A stretch of DNA of 64,000 bases from NCBI GenBank assembly GCA_050084985.1, contig JBITNC010000001.1:49662001-49726000 (forward strand). Reading direction: 5' to 3'. This DNA is from Nageia nagi. Lineage: Eukaryota > Pinophyta. This document shows, one piece after another, positions 45,509-58,350 of this stretch (position 1 is its first letter; the number at the start of each line of letters is the position of its first letter). Under the pieces are notes generated by a model. That model searched no databases. It was not told the DNA's origin and worked only from the letters and a program-made list of their open reading frames with translations. The position numbers were made by a program, and so were the translations under genes.

Positions 45509-48291
45509 CAATTGTTCCATATAAATAGTTTGGAACCTCTCAAGTTACATTATAATTCCAATAAGTCAAACTAGAAATTGAAGAGAATCTTTTGATGTAC
45601 TTGAATTTTCACCCTAAAGAGAGATTCTATCTTCTCTAGAGAGAAGTGAGTGGTTAAGGAGAAATCTAAAATCAGATTTGAATCCAAGCGCTACACCGTA
45701 GCTTCATCAATCCCCTTTCTCGCAGAAAAGCCCAGCTTAGCGGAGGCAAGACAAACTCGTCATCCCCTTGCAATCCACATTGATATATCAACATCCCCTA
45801 TCCTTGAAGGATGAAGATCTCCAACAATTCCCTGACATCTTTCGTTGTTCATGAACCCTCCTTTCCCATTGAAAATAAAGCAAGGAAGGAAAGCCTTCTC
45901 TCTTCTCTGTGTCTCTCGATTCAACTCTGAGCCCTAGCTCGCATCAACACTCCATATCCTTGGATGCATGGATTACATATTATTATATTTGATACATGTA
46001 CTAGAATATATTGGTCAAGAGAAAACAAACTTTGAAATGATTTAATGTATCAATAAGGTTTGTTATGACTCGAGTTTTAATCTTTCAATTTTTTAAAATT
46101 GATTTGGTAAGAGCCTTATAGCGACGTTTCTTGCTACATAGGACGAATGTGATGATGTTTTAAGAAACACTCAATTTAGATGTAAAGGATATATGCCCAA
46201 TTCCTCAAGATGATATATGTTGTTAAGTTTGTACTTTTTTGTTTTAAGTTGGACAAATAATTTAATAAATACAAGCAAAGGGACCAAACTTTTGTCCAAG
46301 TGAAGTGACCATGCTAGGATACATGCTAAAAGATCTTAAAATATTTTGCAATTGGTGATAACGTAAATAGATATCTTATAAATGCCCCTTTTGAGGAATG
46401 TGTCAATAAAATGAAGCAAACATAAATGATGATAAGATAACTATAGATGACTAAAAATAATTTATTATTAATAAATAATATTTTAAAGTATCTATGCTAT
46501 ATATTATTTAAATAATGTAAATATCTATAATATCAAGGCTAATGTGCTAATTAAATGCTAAACATGTGCTAATCAATGCTAATATCTCTTAATCATATTT
46601 ATATCTAGAATTATCTTGAGAATATCATTAATATTACTTATTACTCTATAATTCTATTGAAATGATTATTATTATTCTAAAGTTGGCTCACTCTCTCTTT
46701 TGTCCTTGCAAGTATAAAAGGAGATGTACAACACAATAATTTCTATGGGATCTTTTTGATAGGTGGTTGTCTGTACATCAACTACTACATTTACAGTGTC
46801 TCTAGACACCACCTATTTGAGAATCTGTTATGCTTTGAGCTTCTATTATATGCTATACTTTGCACATGATCTAATTCTACAAGTTTTAAGGTGTCAATGT
46901 TGTGAGGTTTGCATGTCGCCCACGTTGTGATTACTGATGATCTAGAGCTACAAATAAAAGAGACAATGAATGCTTGTTCATGTGATCGAATATCATCATC
47001 AAGCTCATCTCTAATCCAACCCAATCCTCTACATAATCACGCCATATCTTCAAGGATGCTTGCTTCTCATATCAAGTGCACATTTTTTTTATTTTATTTA
47101 GATAGCCTATATAAGTGATTTGCACCATATGTTGTAGATTTATGTTTATTGTATTTATTATAGTAAACCATAATTTATAGTCTACATATTGGTGAACCTT
47201 GACTCATCCTACAAACCTTAGAATTTTTATTTTAGGGCATCACTTTTTATGAGGAGTCTTACATTAGAAACCTTAGGTTTTGTTTTATTTTTGATGAATT
47301 AATTTTCTTCAAATTTAAAAAATTTTATTCTTGGAAAAAAATTATTTTCCAGAAAAATATCATTGTAAAAAAATTTAATTTTCGAAGCTTATTTTCTTCA
47401 AACTAGTGATTATGTAGCATTAGAAAATGTTGACTAAATTATAGATAAATATAATTAGAATATTTTTGTGATTTTTCTAGGTCTAGATTTGCATATTTTA
47501 ATCAATTTTGAGAAAAGTTCATTAAAAAATGTCACATTGAAAAATACTAAATTGAAAAAATATTTTGCAACTCTTTGGTGACTTGTTTTATGTTAAAAAC
47601 TTGTTAAAATCATAGTCACCATAGTAGGCATATTTTTGAGATTAATTTGGGCTCATTGCATGCATTTTTATCAAGATTTCTAGAGACTTTCAAATAAAAT
47701 ATTTTTGCATAAAGCATTGAATTTTCAAAGTTCTATCATTATAAAACTTCTTCTGCATTATAGATATACATGCTAGCAACTTATTTTTAATTTTGCATGG
47801 TGTAAAAGTGCTTATTTTATCTTGAAATTTTGTGCATAGCTCTATATCTTGCATTTTAGCATTGCTAATACAAGTGATTTTATTGAATATTTGAATATGT
47901 TAAGTGATTTATTTGCACCTTCTCCTAAACAAGAAATGCTGAAAAATATGAATGTTGTGCAAAATACCAATAGAAAATAATCTTATGATGAAATTAGTTT
48001 ATCAAATTTATATTTAAATGATGATGATATGCAAAATGATGTGTCAATCATAGAAAATCAAGTGAATGATAATGATAGTGATAGTGATGATGATGATGAC
48101 TACATGGTTGAATTTGATTATGATGCATATTTAAACCTTGAATCTATGGATAAGTTTGAGATGTATGATATTGCATTTGAAAATTCATTATCCTAATATT
48201 AACTTAAGAAAATTAAAGAGCATATGTTAGTCAATTCTTCTTTGATGTTAGGAATTTATACTAATCTTGACAATATTTTCAAACTCCATAA
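45509..48291. other. AT-rich stretch, one acidic frame
   Basis: A less AT-rich part at 45600-45960 may be retroelement leader, as it contains a GAAGGATGAAGATCTCCAA string also seen near 18522-18540 in the young copia leader. A plus frame at about 47975-48195 encodes a strongly acidic stretch (N-D-S-D-S-D-D-D-D-D-Y) after an in-frame stop; no family recognised. The rest shows nothing. Confidence 0.3.
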
Positions 48292-48760
48292 TGGGTCAAA
48301 AGGTAGTTCTAGGAAGGAGACATGGTTTTCTCATGACTCTAACCATACTGACAAACATCTCTCAAATTAAAAGGTTTCCAAAAGTTGGCTCCATGATTTT
48401 ATGAGCCTTATAAAATACTCCAACGCATTAGCCCTGCAATATACAAGTTGGTACTCCCAGCATTGCCCAACATTCATCCTATTTTTCATGTATCCTACCT
48501 TAAGTAAGTTCTAGGCTCTTAGGCTATAGTTTAGACTGAACTACTTGAATTCACTTAGGAGGATTCCATCATGGTTTATCTTGAGGCCATTCTAGACCAA
48601 CACACATGCTAACTTTGCAACCGTACTATTGCTGAAGTTCTTATCTAATGGGACAAATTAGCTCATGAGGATGCAACTTGGAAGACACTCCATCAACTTT
48701 AGTAATAATTTTCTAATTTTTCAGCTTCAAGGATAAAGCTCTCTTTTAACAGGGGTGGCA
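48292..48760 (+). pseudogene. Chromovirus (Ty3/gypsy) integrase C-terminus and chromodomain relic
   Basis: Plus-strand translation with stops gives an integrase tail (L-P-A-L-P-N-I-H-P-I-F-H-V-S-Y-L-K near 48455-48505) and a chromodomain at about 48559-48705 (E-D-S-I-M-V then E-D-A-T-W-K-T-L-H). A chromodomain after integrase marks the chromovirus branch of gypsy elements. Homology to the second copy (63357-63835) starts abruptly at about 48292, so the 5' part of this element is missing. A purine tract precedes the LTR at 48761. Confidence 0.82.
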
Positions 48761-49140
48761 TTTTAGGATCTTATATCCTAACATTAATGTAGATTATAGT
48801 GGTTAATTAATTAGAATATCAACTTATATTAAATGGACATATTTGTAAGATGAATTACCATTTTGTATTGAATGGTCGCTTAAGGTTAGGGTAGGCGAAC
48901 TATAAATATGTGTGAGAATAGAATAGTTATCATCTTAGAAAATATATTATTTGAGTTGTAAGGAGGTAGCCCCATCGAAGTGGCCTGCAATTCATTTTGG
49001 TTATTAAGTAAAGTGATTCTATTACTATCTTGTTCTATTCAAATTCATGTTGCTTGTGATTATGAGATTAGGTTACATTCAATTTGAGTTTCACTATTAT
49101 TTGGCTTGAATACCATTTAGGAACTTGCAAGTTCCTAACA
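48761..49140 (+). repeat. 3' LTR of the chromovirus fragment
   Basis: About 380 bp, matching 62972-63356 in inverted orientation. The start has lost the canonical TG; the end reads CCTAACA. A GAACTTGCAAGTTC palindrome lies just before the end. Confidence 0.8.
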
Positions 49141-52008
49141 ATTTGTTGCACCTCTACGATTATTATATTGAGTTTTGCTTAAATTTCCCTTTGTGGATGT
49201 TTCTCTATCCAACCTAATCCTATTTGTTTTGAAAATTAGTCTTTGGTTTTCTCATTGTATTCTTTAATTGTCTAATTTTATCATTTTGATAGCTCTTTGT
49301 AGGAGATTAAGGGTCCGTATCTTAACCACGCATCCTTCTAAAAGTAAATTTCATCTCCTCTCCCTACCTTCCATTTAATGTTTCTAGAAAATAACTTTCT
49401 ACTATTGATTAGGTCATTCTAGAAATGGGAGTCATAAGGTGGGTTTGTAACTCTAAAAAATGGTTACAAGTATCTACATATTTGGCTTTACACACATTAA
49501 TCCACTCCCTTTCCTCCTCCACTGCCAACTTCCATGCCATTTTGCCTCTTAGAACCTTGCTCAAATGCTTCATTTTCCTTAGCCTTAGCTCCCTTTTCTC
49601 TTTTCCCAAAAAATTTTACTCCAAGAGATAAATGAGAATTTTTTCCTTTATTTATCACCCTCCCATAAGAATCTTTTACAAGCTTGATCAACTTTCCTTG
49701 CAACTACCTTTGGCATTTTTAATACCATCATGTTGTATATGGGGATACTCTGTAGTGTGTGTTTTATAAGAAGTACTTTAATTGCATAGTATAACATCTT
49801 CCCCTTCCAAACCATGATCTTCTTATTTATTTTCTCCAACATATTATCCCTAAACTTTGCTACTACTCTTTCAGTGAAAAGGGCATACCAAGGTATCTAG
49901 CTAGAAGGTATTCAATCATACATCTACAAAATTTTGCAATCTTTTTCTGTTTCCTACTTGGAGTGTTTATAATGTACAATTTTGAATTTTGTAAATTGAT
50001 CCTTTGCTATGAGGCTTTTTCATAAATTTTAAATTTATTAGATTCAATTCATAAGGCCTTTCCCCCTGGGATCGTATCATCAACGAACTGGTGATGTGTG
50101 ATAGGGAAGCTAGCTCTAGCAGGTTTGATACCTTGAAGGTTTCTTGTTTATTCTACTCATCTAATGGCCATACCTAGGGCCTTTACCATAATTATAAAGA
50201 GGTAAGGAGAAACTGGATCAACTTGTTGTAGACCTCTTTTTGCCTCAAAAAAACTAATCATATTACCATTAAATATGATAAAAAATTTGGGGTATTGATG
50301 CATTCCGGAACCCAATTTCTCCATTTATCATAAAACCCATACTTCTAACAAATTAAATTCAAAAAATTCTAATTGACCCTATCATAGAATTTTTGCATAT
50401 CTAATTTTAACATCATGGTCTCCTCTTTTCTTTCCTTCACTGAATGTAACAACTCATGCAAAAGGATAATTCAATTTATGATTAGCCTCCTTTGCATAAA
50501 GCCATCTTATTCATTTGAGATGATAGCTAGAAGGATATGCATGATTCTATCAAATAGGATTTTAGTAATTAGTTTATATAATACATTGTACAAAATAATG
50601 GGCATGTAGTCTTTTAACTCCTTTATTCTTGTATTTTTTAGGAATAGGACTAAAAATGTGGCATTCCACATTTTAAGAATTTTACGTCTTTTGAAGAATT
50701 TAGCTAGTACCTTTGTTATATAATTTCCAACTATTTCCCAATTTTTTTAAAAGAAACCTACTTGAAAATTGTCCAATACTGGTGCTTTATCTTTTTGCAT
50801 TAAGAATTTGGCTATTTTAACCTCTTCATTTGGAGTTTTCACAACTAGATTATCATTCATTTCTTAGTCCACCATCCTGGGGATGTGTTCTAGAATTTGG
50901 CTCATTGAATCCTTGTATTTCTAGTCAATCTTTAAAAGTTTTGGATAGAATTATTCTACTTCCTTTTTGATATATTCTTCTTTGACTTGTGCTATTGTGT
51001 TATTTTTCCTTTTCAAATCTATAATTTTTTTCAAACCTCTTCTTTTGAATATTGTCATCTTGAAATATGTTGTGTTTCTATCCCCCTTCTTTGTTGGAAT
51101 GTATAATACATTATTGTAAAGGTTATGCAATAATCTTCTATGTAAGTTCACTAATACTTAAGGGTATTATTTGATACCTTAAGTATTTAAGTGAATATGA
51201 TAATGTAACTTGTATTTCACTCCATGTAATGAGCATGCCCCTTGGGTAAAAGGATGTGCATGTCATGCTTTTGTACATTGGATAAAAGGGTGATCTAAAG
51301 AAAGATTTTGGCCTATAAATAGAAGGCCCCTCTTTGTGATTACACACCAATTGTGGAGTAAAGTTATGCTATAGGATAGTGCATAGGAATTGAAATTAGG
51401 AGATTTGTAATAGTTCTTATTTGTGAATGAAATGAGATCTAGTTAGTGGATGTACTCCTAGTTGGAGGAACCACTTACATCTTGAGTTATCTTTGTAAGA
51501 TTACTTTGTGAGTTATTTAGATGTGATTTGTGAGGTTACATGTGATATTAGGAGTTTAGAGTTATTTAATTTATACTTCACATCTCTCATTCTTTAACCA
51601 TGATACCCTTGACTTTTGATGCCAATGCATCTCTTCCTGGGCTGAAGTATTGAAGTAATAAGTGAGAATTTCTTTCTCCTTCCTATAGATTTATTATATT
51701 ATTTCATGACTCATAATTATATGTTCTATAATTTCTAGCTCATCTTTCATTTCATTATTTCTCTCTTCCACATTCCTCAAAAACTTCTTTGTTCCATTTT
51801 TCATCTTCTTTTTAACTTCACTTAGTTTTTGAGATAGTCTATACATTGTTGTAACTTTTGTTTCAAGTTTCCACAATTATTTAAGGTTTCATTTGAAGCT
51901 AGAGTGGGTCATCCACATGAATTTGAATTTAAAAGGGGTAGGTTTTTTGTTTACCTTCTAACCTTAATTTGAGATATCTATGAATTCTTTCATATATTCT
52001 TATTGTAG
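49141..52008 (-). pseudogene. LINE (non-LTR retrotransposon) reverse transcriptase, broken
   Basis: Minus-strand homology to plant LINE ORF2, in order from 5': P-F-K-F-x-F-M-W near 51930, a coiled linker at 51694-51876, the G-D-R-N-T motif at about 51071-51086, D-P-V-S-P-Y-L-F near 50190-50220, the catalytic F-V-D-D at 50076-50087 (preceded by H-H-Q), and the thumb region V-W-K-G-K-M-L...F-L-W-E-G-D at 49648-49842. Stops and frameshifts interrupt it. A solo copia LTR splits the linker from G-D-R-N-T. The 3' end abuts the chromovirus LTR and no poly-A tail is visible, so the LTR probably cut into the LINE. The 5' endonuclease half was not found. Confidence 0.88.
51092..51589 (+). mobile_element. 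Solo copia LTR (498 bp)
   Basis: Same LTR family as 24122-24588 and 31926-32422, TG to CA, flanked by TTCTT at 51087-51091 and 51590-51594. No internal sequence is attached, so it is the product of recombination between two LTRs of a full element. Removing it and one duplication rejoins the W-L-K-x-G-D-R-N motif of the LINE, which proves the insertion site. TATA box and U3 hairpin are present. Confidence 0.94.
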
Positions 52009-52610
52009 TGATAAAAGAAGCACTATTTTTTTACAATGTAATATTTAAGCGTATATAAAAAATATGGCATCAAACAAATATGATAATCATTGTACCTTTA
52101 TTGCATTGGTATTAATATAAAATAATAAATATCATGCATATATCACCATAACATACCATAAAAAATGCATGCCACCAACTTCCTAGAAGCATGTCATTAG
52201 CTATGTGAAAGGAAAATATCAATGAGTAGAAGTAAAGATACAAGCAAGTGATATGAAGGGTTTAACAAATTTATGTAGAGGTTGTGTTACAAAACACCAT
52301 TATTGATCAGATAGAATGGTATTAAATGTTTTGGTTTTTTTTTCTCTTAATATCTACTGATATCATTTATGTTACCTTTGATATTGTTTTATAGCAATGT
52401 CTTGATCCTCTTTGATTCTTGGTATCATTATCCATTACATTATTTGTGGTATCTTTCTTGATATCTGACACTCTTTACATTATATAATGGTCCATTACAT
52501 TGATTACATTGCCTTGGGTTGGGGTATATTTTAACCCTCTTTACAATAATATTTTTTATGCTATAAAATGAATTATTTAATAAATAATAATTCATTTTTA
52601 GAAATATACA
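52009..52610 (-). repeat. 3' LTR of the Tat-like element
   Basis: Aligns along its length with 60030-60626, with many substitutions (an old insertion). Starts TGATAAAA and ends ATACA on the plus strand. Confidence 0.85.
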
Positions 52611-53029
52611 TTTTTCCCCTCTTTGGAGGTGTGATTGAAGTATAGAAGAATTTTTTTTGGAATCTTTAAACTCTTTATCTAGTACTTCCATGTGATGATG
52701 ATGATCCTTTGTTTCATCCTTTTGATTTGGTTTCCCTAAGAAAGCTCTTTGGGTGGTGCAGTCAAGATGAAACCTAAAGAATTGTATCTTTTGACCCTTG
52801 CAATATTTTTTCCATGGAAGGAACTCTACTACAAAATAGTCTTATGCTTCTACATCCAATCTTCAAAATAAAAAAGGTTCTTTTTCCCCTTAAACTATTC
52901 AACCATGAATCTATTCATTTCATCATTTTTGATACTTAAAAATTTGATGCACTTACATTCATGCCTTGATATAGAAGAGGTCACTTGATTTGAGCTCTAG
53001 TATCATTAATAAGCATTTCATTGATGGCG

Positions 53030-53640
53030 TATAAACAATATGGTACATTGCTTATGACATGGATTTTGCATCAATTTATTTCTTTCTTTTGATGTAGATA
53101 CTTGCAAAAGGTGCTAGATATACCTTACATGAAAATATTTTGGATACATAGTGAGTTGTGTCATCTATTAATGATGATTCAATGTAAGCAATCTACTTAC
53201 GATTGCATTGCTAGCTTATTTTTTAAGTGAGTGAACTCTCACTAGCCATATTGATGGCTATCAATGGTCATACATTTTATGTATATGACCCTGATACATT
53301 ATACTTTGTATGGTTCAAAGAAAAAATCATTGGAGACATAGCAAGTTGTATCATCCATTTTGGATGAATCAATATCCACATCTTTCTTACAATTGCATCA
53401 CCAATTTGTCTTTTAAGTGAGTGAACTCTCACTAGTTGTATTGATGGATATCGGTGGTCATATGTTTTATGTCTATGACCCTAAGATATTATGTATTGTA
53501 TTATTCAAAGAAGAAACCATGTGGATATATATCAAGTTGTATCATCCATTGAGGATGCATAAATGTCCACATCTTGCTTACAATTGCATCACTAGTTTAT
53601 CTTTTAAGTGAATGAACTCTTATTAGTCATATCGAGGGCC
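53030..53640 (-). repeat. 190-bp tandem repeat in the 3' region of the Tat-like element
   Basis: TTTTAAGTGAGTGAAC-type anchors at 53221, 53411 and 53602 give a step of 190-191 bp, and a more diverged unit precedes the first anchor. About three copies. It lies between the end of pol and the 3' LTR, where Tat/Ogre elements are known to form tandem repeats. Confidence 0.85.
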
Positions 53641-53939
53641 ATTGATGAGCTAATGTTTATCTATCCATGTTCCATAGACATTATACTATCATCATTAAAT
53701 TTTTTTACATAGTTGGAAGCTTGTAGATAGTAATGCATGCTGTTAGCTGCATGGAAACAATGAAAGAAATTATAGAAATGAAAATAAATAATAAAATGCA
53801 TGTACCTTGCATAAAATATTCATTAGTTTGCAAGGTATAGAGCTACTATATCATGCAAAGAAGTGTTTAAGGTGAATGGCATTAAAGGTTTTTGTTTCTT
53901 CTTTTCCATCTATGGATGATAATTTGTAAGCTCCTAATC

Positions 53940-55225
53940 CTATTGCTTCAACTACAATAAATAAGCCCAACCAATTTGGTTCAAATTTCCTTTTATTTCA
54001 TTATTTGTAGTTGTCTTGTTAATATTTTCTTTCAGTTCCCTTGAATTCCTTTGGTTTGATATTCTTTCCAAATGCTCTTTTGAATTTTGCATGATAAGCT
54101 TTATGATATTCAAATTCTTTAATTCTCTTCTCATCAAGTGATTCCAATTGTTGCAGTCTAGCTTTTCTTACTTCTTCATTTGATATTTCTCCTTGTAAGA
54201 AAATTTGTAAGGATGGCAAATCCAACTGTAATGGCACTACAACCTCATATCCATAGAATAATGAAAATGGTGTTTTCCTAGTGGCTATTCTAATGTTGGT
54301 TTTGTATGCCCAAAGTACATAATGTAATTATTCATGCCAATATGCCTTGTATCTATCTCAAGTTTTTGATAAAATACTCTTTATGGTTTTATTTGATGCT
54401 TCTCTTGACTATTTCCTTGAGGGTAATAAATCGAAGGAAATTTTTGACCAATGTGAAACTTTTTACAAAAGGCTTTCATGCCCATATCCATGATCAACCT
54501 TTATGGCACCCCACACTTGGCTATGATATTCTCTATCAAGAATGCAATGATCTTATCTAGTGTAACTGAATTCATTGGAATGGATTCAACCCATTTCATA
54601 GTAAATTTTGTAGTTGTGATAATGAATTTGTGACCTTCCCTTGAATGTGTATTGATAAGTCTATCAAATCTATTCCCCATGTTGCAAATGGCCAAGATGA
54701 AACTATGGAATTCAACTCTTGAGTTGGTTGTTTCTCTAAATTTGTATGCTTTTGATATTGTACATAGGATCTAACATGGTTTTTATAGTCATCCTCCATC
54801 ATAGGCTAGTAGTACCTAATTCATAAAAGCTTAGTTTACAATGCTTTTTCTTGAAAATTTCCTCCACACAAACCATCATGTGCTTTTTCTAATGTTTTGG
54901 TTATTTCATATTATGTTAGACATCTCAACAAAGCTCCGTAAAATGACCTTATATATAACACTTCACTAATAATCACATATTTAACAACTATCCTTTTTAA
55001 TCTAACTTTTTCATTTCTATCAAAATTTGATGGAACTGTTTGATCTTTCAAATAATTATAAATATCAACATACCATTGTTGAGGATCACTCTCTATGTTA
55101 AGGTAGCATGTATGTACTTCATCTATGTGATCAATGTAATAAGGTGTACCAAGCTTTTGAATATTGAGGATAGTTTCTTCATCTTCTATCTCAATAGGTG
55201 CTAATGAAGATGCACTTACCATTGC
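53940..55225 (-). pseudogene. Integrase relic of the Tat-like element
   Basis: Broken frames at 55222-54911, 54802-54596, 54695-54501 and 54237-54019 follow the usual gypsy integrase order: a zinc-site part (V-L-Y-I-R-S-F then H-V-R-x-Y-V-Q-Y-Q-K), a core start (F-A-T-W-G-I-D-L-I-D) with W-V-E-S-I-P-M, and a C-terminal part (A-R-L-Q-Q-L-E-S-L-D-E-K-R, F-G-K-N-I-K-P-K-E-F). Confidence 0.85.
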
Positions 55226-55249
55226 ATCAACATACCTGTTATTGGTCCT

Positions 55250-55723
55250 TGGAATGTTTTGAATATTTACCTATGAAACTCATCAAGCAACTTAGCAACC
55301 ACTATCTTATATAGCTTTAAATTTCCATCCTTTATATTGTATGTACCATTAACTTGATTCACCATGATCTATGAATCACCATATAGCTCTAAATATTTTA
55401 TTTTCAATGTTATAGCTTATTTAATCCCAAAATCAAAGCCTCATACTCTGCCATGTTATTGGTGCACTCATATCCAAGTTTGTAATCCATAGGAATTACC
55501 TCATTTATAGGAGACACTAAAAAATACCTACCCATGCTTTGTAAGAACACTTAGATCCATCAAAATACAAGGTATAGTTCATAGGTTCATCTTCCATGTT
55601 GTACATGAACTCATTTAGGATTGTCATGTCATCACTATCACACTGTTGATGGCCTTCTCTCAATACTACATGTTGTTGATGGTGTGAATCATCATCATAC
55701 TCATCTAGGAACTCTTTGTGCAC
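55250..55723 (-). pseudogene. Second RNase H relic of the Tat-like element
   Basis: The minus frame at 55723-55517 contains Y-T-L-Y-F-D-G-S-K-C, and just downstream (about 55440-55475) is C-T-N-N-M-A-E-Y-E-A. Together these are the Asp and Glu motifs of the extra RNase H of Tat elements. It is separate from the RNase H directly behind RT. Confidence 0.82.
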
Positions 55724-55893
55724 TACTATGTGATCATTCTAAGGGAATTTTATTATCAAGTCTATAATTTCTTTCCCTTTCATGGATTTTTGCTTTACCA
55801 CATTGATATCAATAACATAAACCACTTAGCTACTCTTCCTAATAAATGTTATTTTGCTATAAGATATCTCAATGGGTTAATTGGGCTAACAAA

Positions 55894-56215
55894 CTATGTA
55901 GTACAATATAAATGCCTCAATATTTCTATAGAAAAAATAATACCAAAATAAAGCTTCTCCATATGTGTGTATTTATTTTTATAATCAACAAGAGTTTTTC
56001 TAAGGTAGTGTATTACCCTTTCTTTATTCTCATCATCTTTTTGATACAACATTTCCCCCAAGGCATATAATATGACTGATATGTAAAGATAAGTTGGCTT
56101 TGCAAAATCCATAGGCACTAAAATAGAAGGATTTAACAAGTATTGTTTCATATCCTCAAATGATTTTTGACATTTTTCAACCCATACAAACTTGACATCC
56201 TTTTTCAACAAATGA
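55894..56215 (-). pseudogene. RNase H (RT-linked) relic
   Basis: An open piece of 105 codons with P-T-Y-L-Y-I-S-V and E-R-V-I-H-Y-L-R-K-T-L-V-D-Y...Y-T-H-M-E-K-L, the usual gypsy RNase H start. The first catalytic Asp position reads differently (S-V-I-L-Y-A-L-G), so it is not functional. Confidence 0.82.
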
Positions 56216-56360
56216 GTAAATGACTACATTTATCTCCAAGTTGGGAAATGAATCTTCTTATCGAATTTATCTTTCCTTGAAGACTCCTTAGTCTCTTGAG
56301 GTTCCTTGGGGTTGGCATGATTACTATGGCTTTCACCTTTTTAGGATCTACGTCAATACC

Positions 56361-57060
56361 CTATTTTGAAACCATGAATCTAAGCAATTTTCCTGAAGTG
56401 ACACCAAAAGTACACTTTTGAGTTTTGAGTCTAAGATTATACCTTTTTAGGATTTGAAATACCTCTTCAAGAAGCTCTAAATGATCTTGGCCTTGGTTTG
56501 AATTGACCAAGATCTCATCATCATACACCTTTACTAATTTACGAATATACTCATGGAACATGGAAACCATAGCCCTTTGATAAGTAGCACCTGCATTTTT
56601 CAATACAAAAGGCATAACCTTCCAATAAAAAGTTTCCCATGGTGTAGTAAAAGTAGTCTTATGTTGATCATATAGATTGATTAGTATTTAATTATAACCT
56701 AAAAATCCATCCATAAAAGGTAAAGTGTCATGACCATCAATACTATCCACAATCATATCAATATCAGGTAATGGAAAATCATCTTTTGAATAAGCATTAT
56801 TGATATCACAAAAAGCAATACAAACCCATATTTCTCTAGTGGGTTTTATAATAGGAACAATGTTCTCCATCCATTCTGAATAATCAATTGGTTTAATGAA
56901 TCCAACATTAAAATATTTCTCTATCTCTTTCTTGACTAACAATTTCTTGGAAGGATGCATCTTTCTTGGTTTTTTGTTTAATTGGCTTAGCTCCATTTTT
57001 AAGTGGTAAATTATGCATAACAAAAGAAGGATCTAAACTAGGCATATCAACATAAGGCCA
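56361..57060 (-). pseudogene. Reverse transcriptase relic of the Tat-like element
   Basis: Two pieces: 57023-56688 with R-K-M-H-P...V-G-F-I-K-P-I-D-Y-S-E-W and D-D-F-P-L-P-D-I-D, and 56615-56361 with M-P-F-V-L-K-N-A-G-A-T-Y-Q-R. The catalytic box reads V-Y-D-D-E-I instead of Y-V-D-D-I, and stops separate the pieces. Confidence 0.87.
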
Positions 57061-58015
57061 AGAAAAATTCTTATGATTTTTGATATATTAATTTTTATAC
57101 TTTTCTTGTTGAGGTGTAGGATGAGTTGCTTCAACTTTGACCAACCTTTGCTCATCACTTGTACCAATATTGACATTTATTAGCTCTTTTACTGGGAATG
57201 TTAATTCATCATTTTTATGTAACAATGAAGTAAGCTCTTCTAATCCTTGTATATCACCTATATCATCTATTTTATAAACCTAAAACACTTCATTTAAATT
57301 CACTTCTTGTCCAAAATATCCATACTTATTGAGAATACAAGTTATTTTCCATTTTTCATTAGACTTAGGCAATTCTGAATGTGCCTCCAAGTATTCTAAA
57401 AGATCATCATTAGTACTGAAGCAATCAAAATCAAGTGGTATAGTATCATAAAGATATATATCCTCATAAATATCATCATAAAGTTCAATCAAATTACATT
57501 CTTTTATAAACTTGATAGTTCCCATTGTTTGTTTTGTATTTTGATCACTACCCAACCCAACCCATTATTAGTTTTCTGAGCTCCTAAAGCGGTAGGAGAA
57601 GAAGACATTCCTTATTCTGATTTACATAAACCCCTCTTTTATATTTACAATTTTCTTTTCATGTGCTTATGAATAAAAATATATGGAAAGGTTTTACCCA
57701 TTATATTTATCACATGATCCTTCATTGATTTTTTTGTACTAGGTGGTATTATCGCTACAGAACAAGATGCCCACTCAGTTCTACTATTTTCACATCGTGA
57801 ACATCCTTCAAGAAGTATGGCATGCCATTGAAGACCTTCAACAGTAAGATTTTTTATTGTCCTAAATATTTAACTAATGTGGACATATCAAGATGTTCAA
57901 TTCTGTATATGCCCATACCTATTTTTGCAATTTAACATTATTTTTTTGCATTTACCATTGGTGCATCTATTTCCAAAGGTATAATCACTTATCTAGGATA
58001 GGTTATTATGAATTA
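57061..58015 (-). other. Linker region between protease and RT relics
   Basis: A 91-codon minus frame at 57280-57555 rich in Asp and Glu sits where Tat elements have a poorly conserved acidic linker. No domain recognised. Confidence 0.45.
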
Positions 58016-58350
58016 TTATAAGTCTATTGTATTACATAAAGCATATGGTTCTAGATTATCAATTACTATATGTACCTCACCTTGATATTCAAATTTCAAT
58101 CTACCATGTACTATAGATAAGATTGCATCCATATCATGAAGGCAAGGTCTTCCTAACAATAGGTTATATGATAATTTTGAATCTGCAACTTGAAATTGAG
58201 TTGTAACTATTCTAACTCCTATTGTAACCAAAATTTTGGCTATTCCAACTAGCTTTTAGGATGAACTATCATATGTCCTAATTCTGAATGTAGCTTCTTC
58301 TAAGGGAGGTATTTCTACACCTTTTTCTTGAAGTTGTATCAAAAATTTGT
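58016..58350 (-). pseudogene. Aspartic protease relic of the Tat-like element
   Basis: The minus frame 58231-58016 has the protease C-terminal part (Y-N-L-L-L-G-R-P-C-L-H-D-M), followed by L-K-F-E-Y-Q-G-E-V. The active-site D-x-G part upstream (about 58350-58400) is degenerate. Confidence 0.78.

Larger units (their letters stand above)
48292..49985 (+). repeat. Left arm of a large inverted repeat
   Basis: This arm (chromovirus end, LTR and LINE piece) matches about 62136-63835 in reverse orientation through the same LTR/LINE junction. Divergence looks above 10 percent by eye. The spacer is about 12 kb. Confidence 0.8.
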
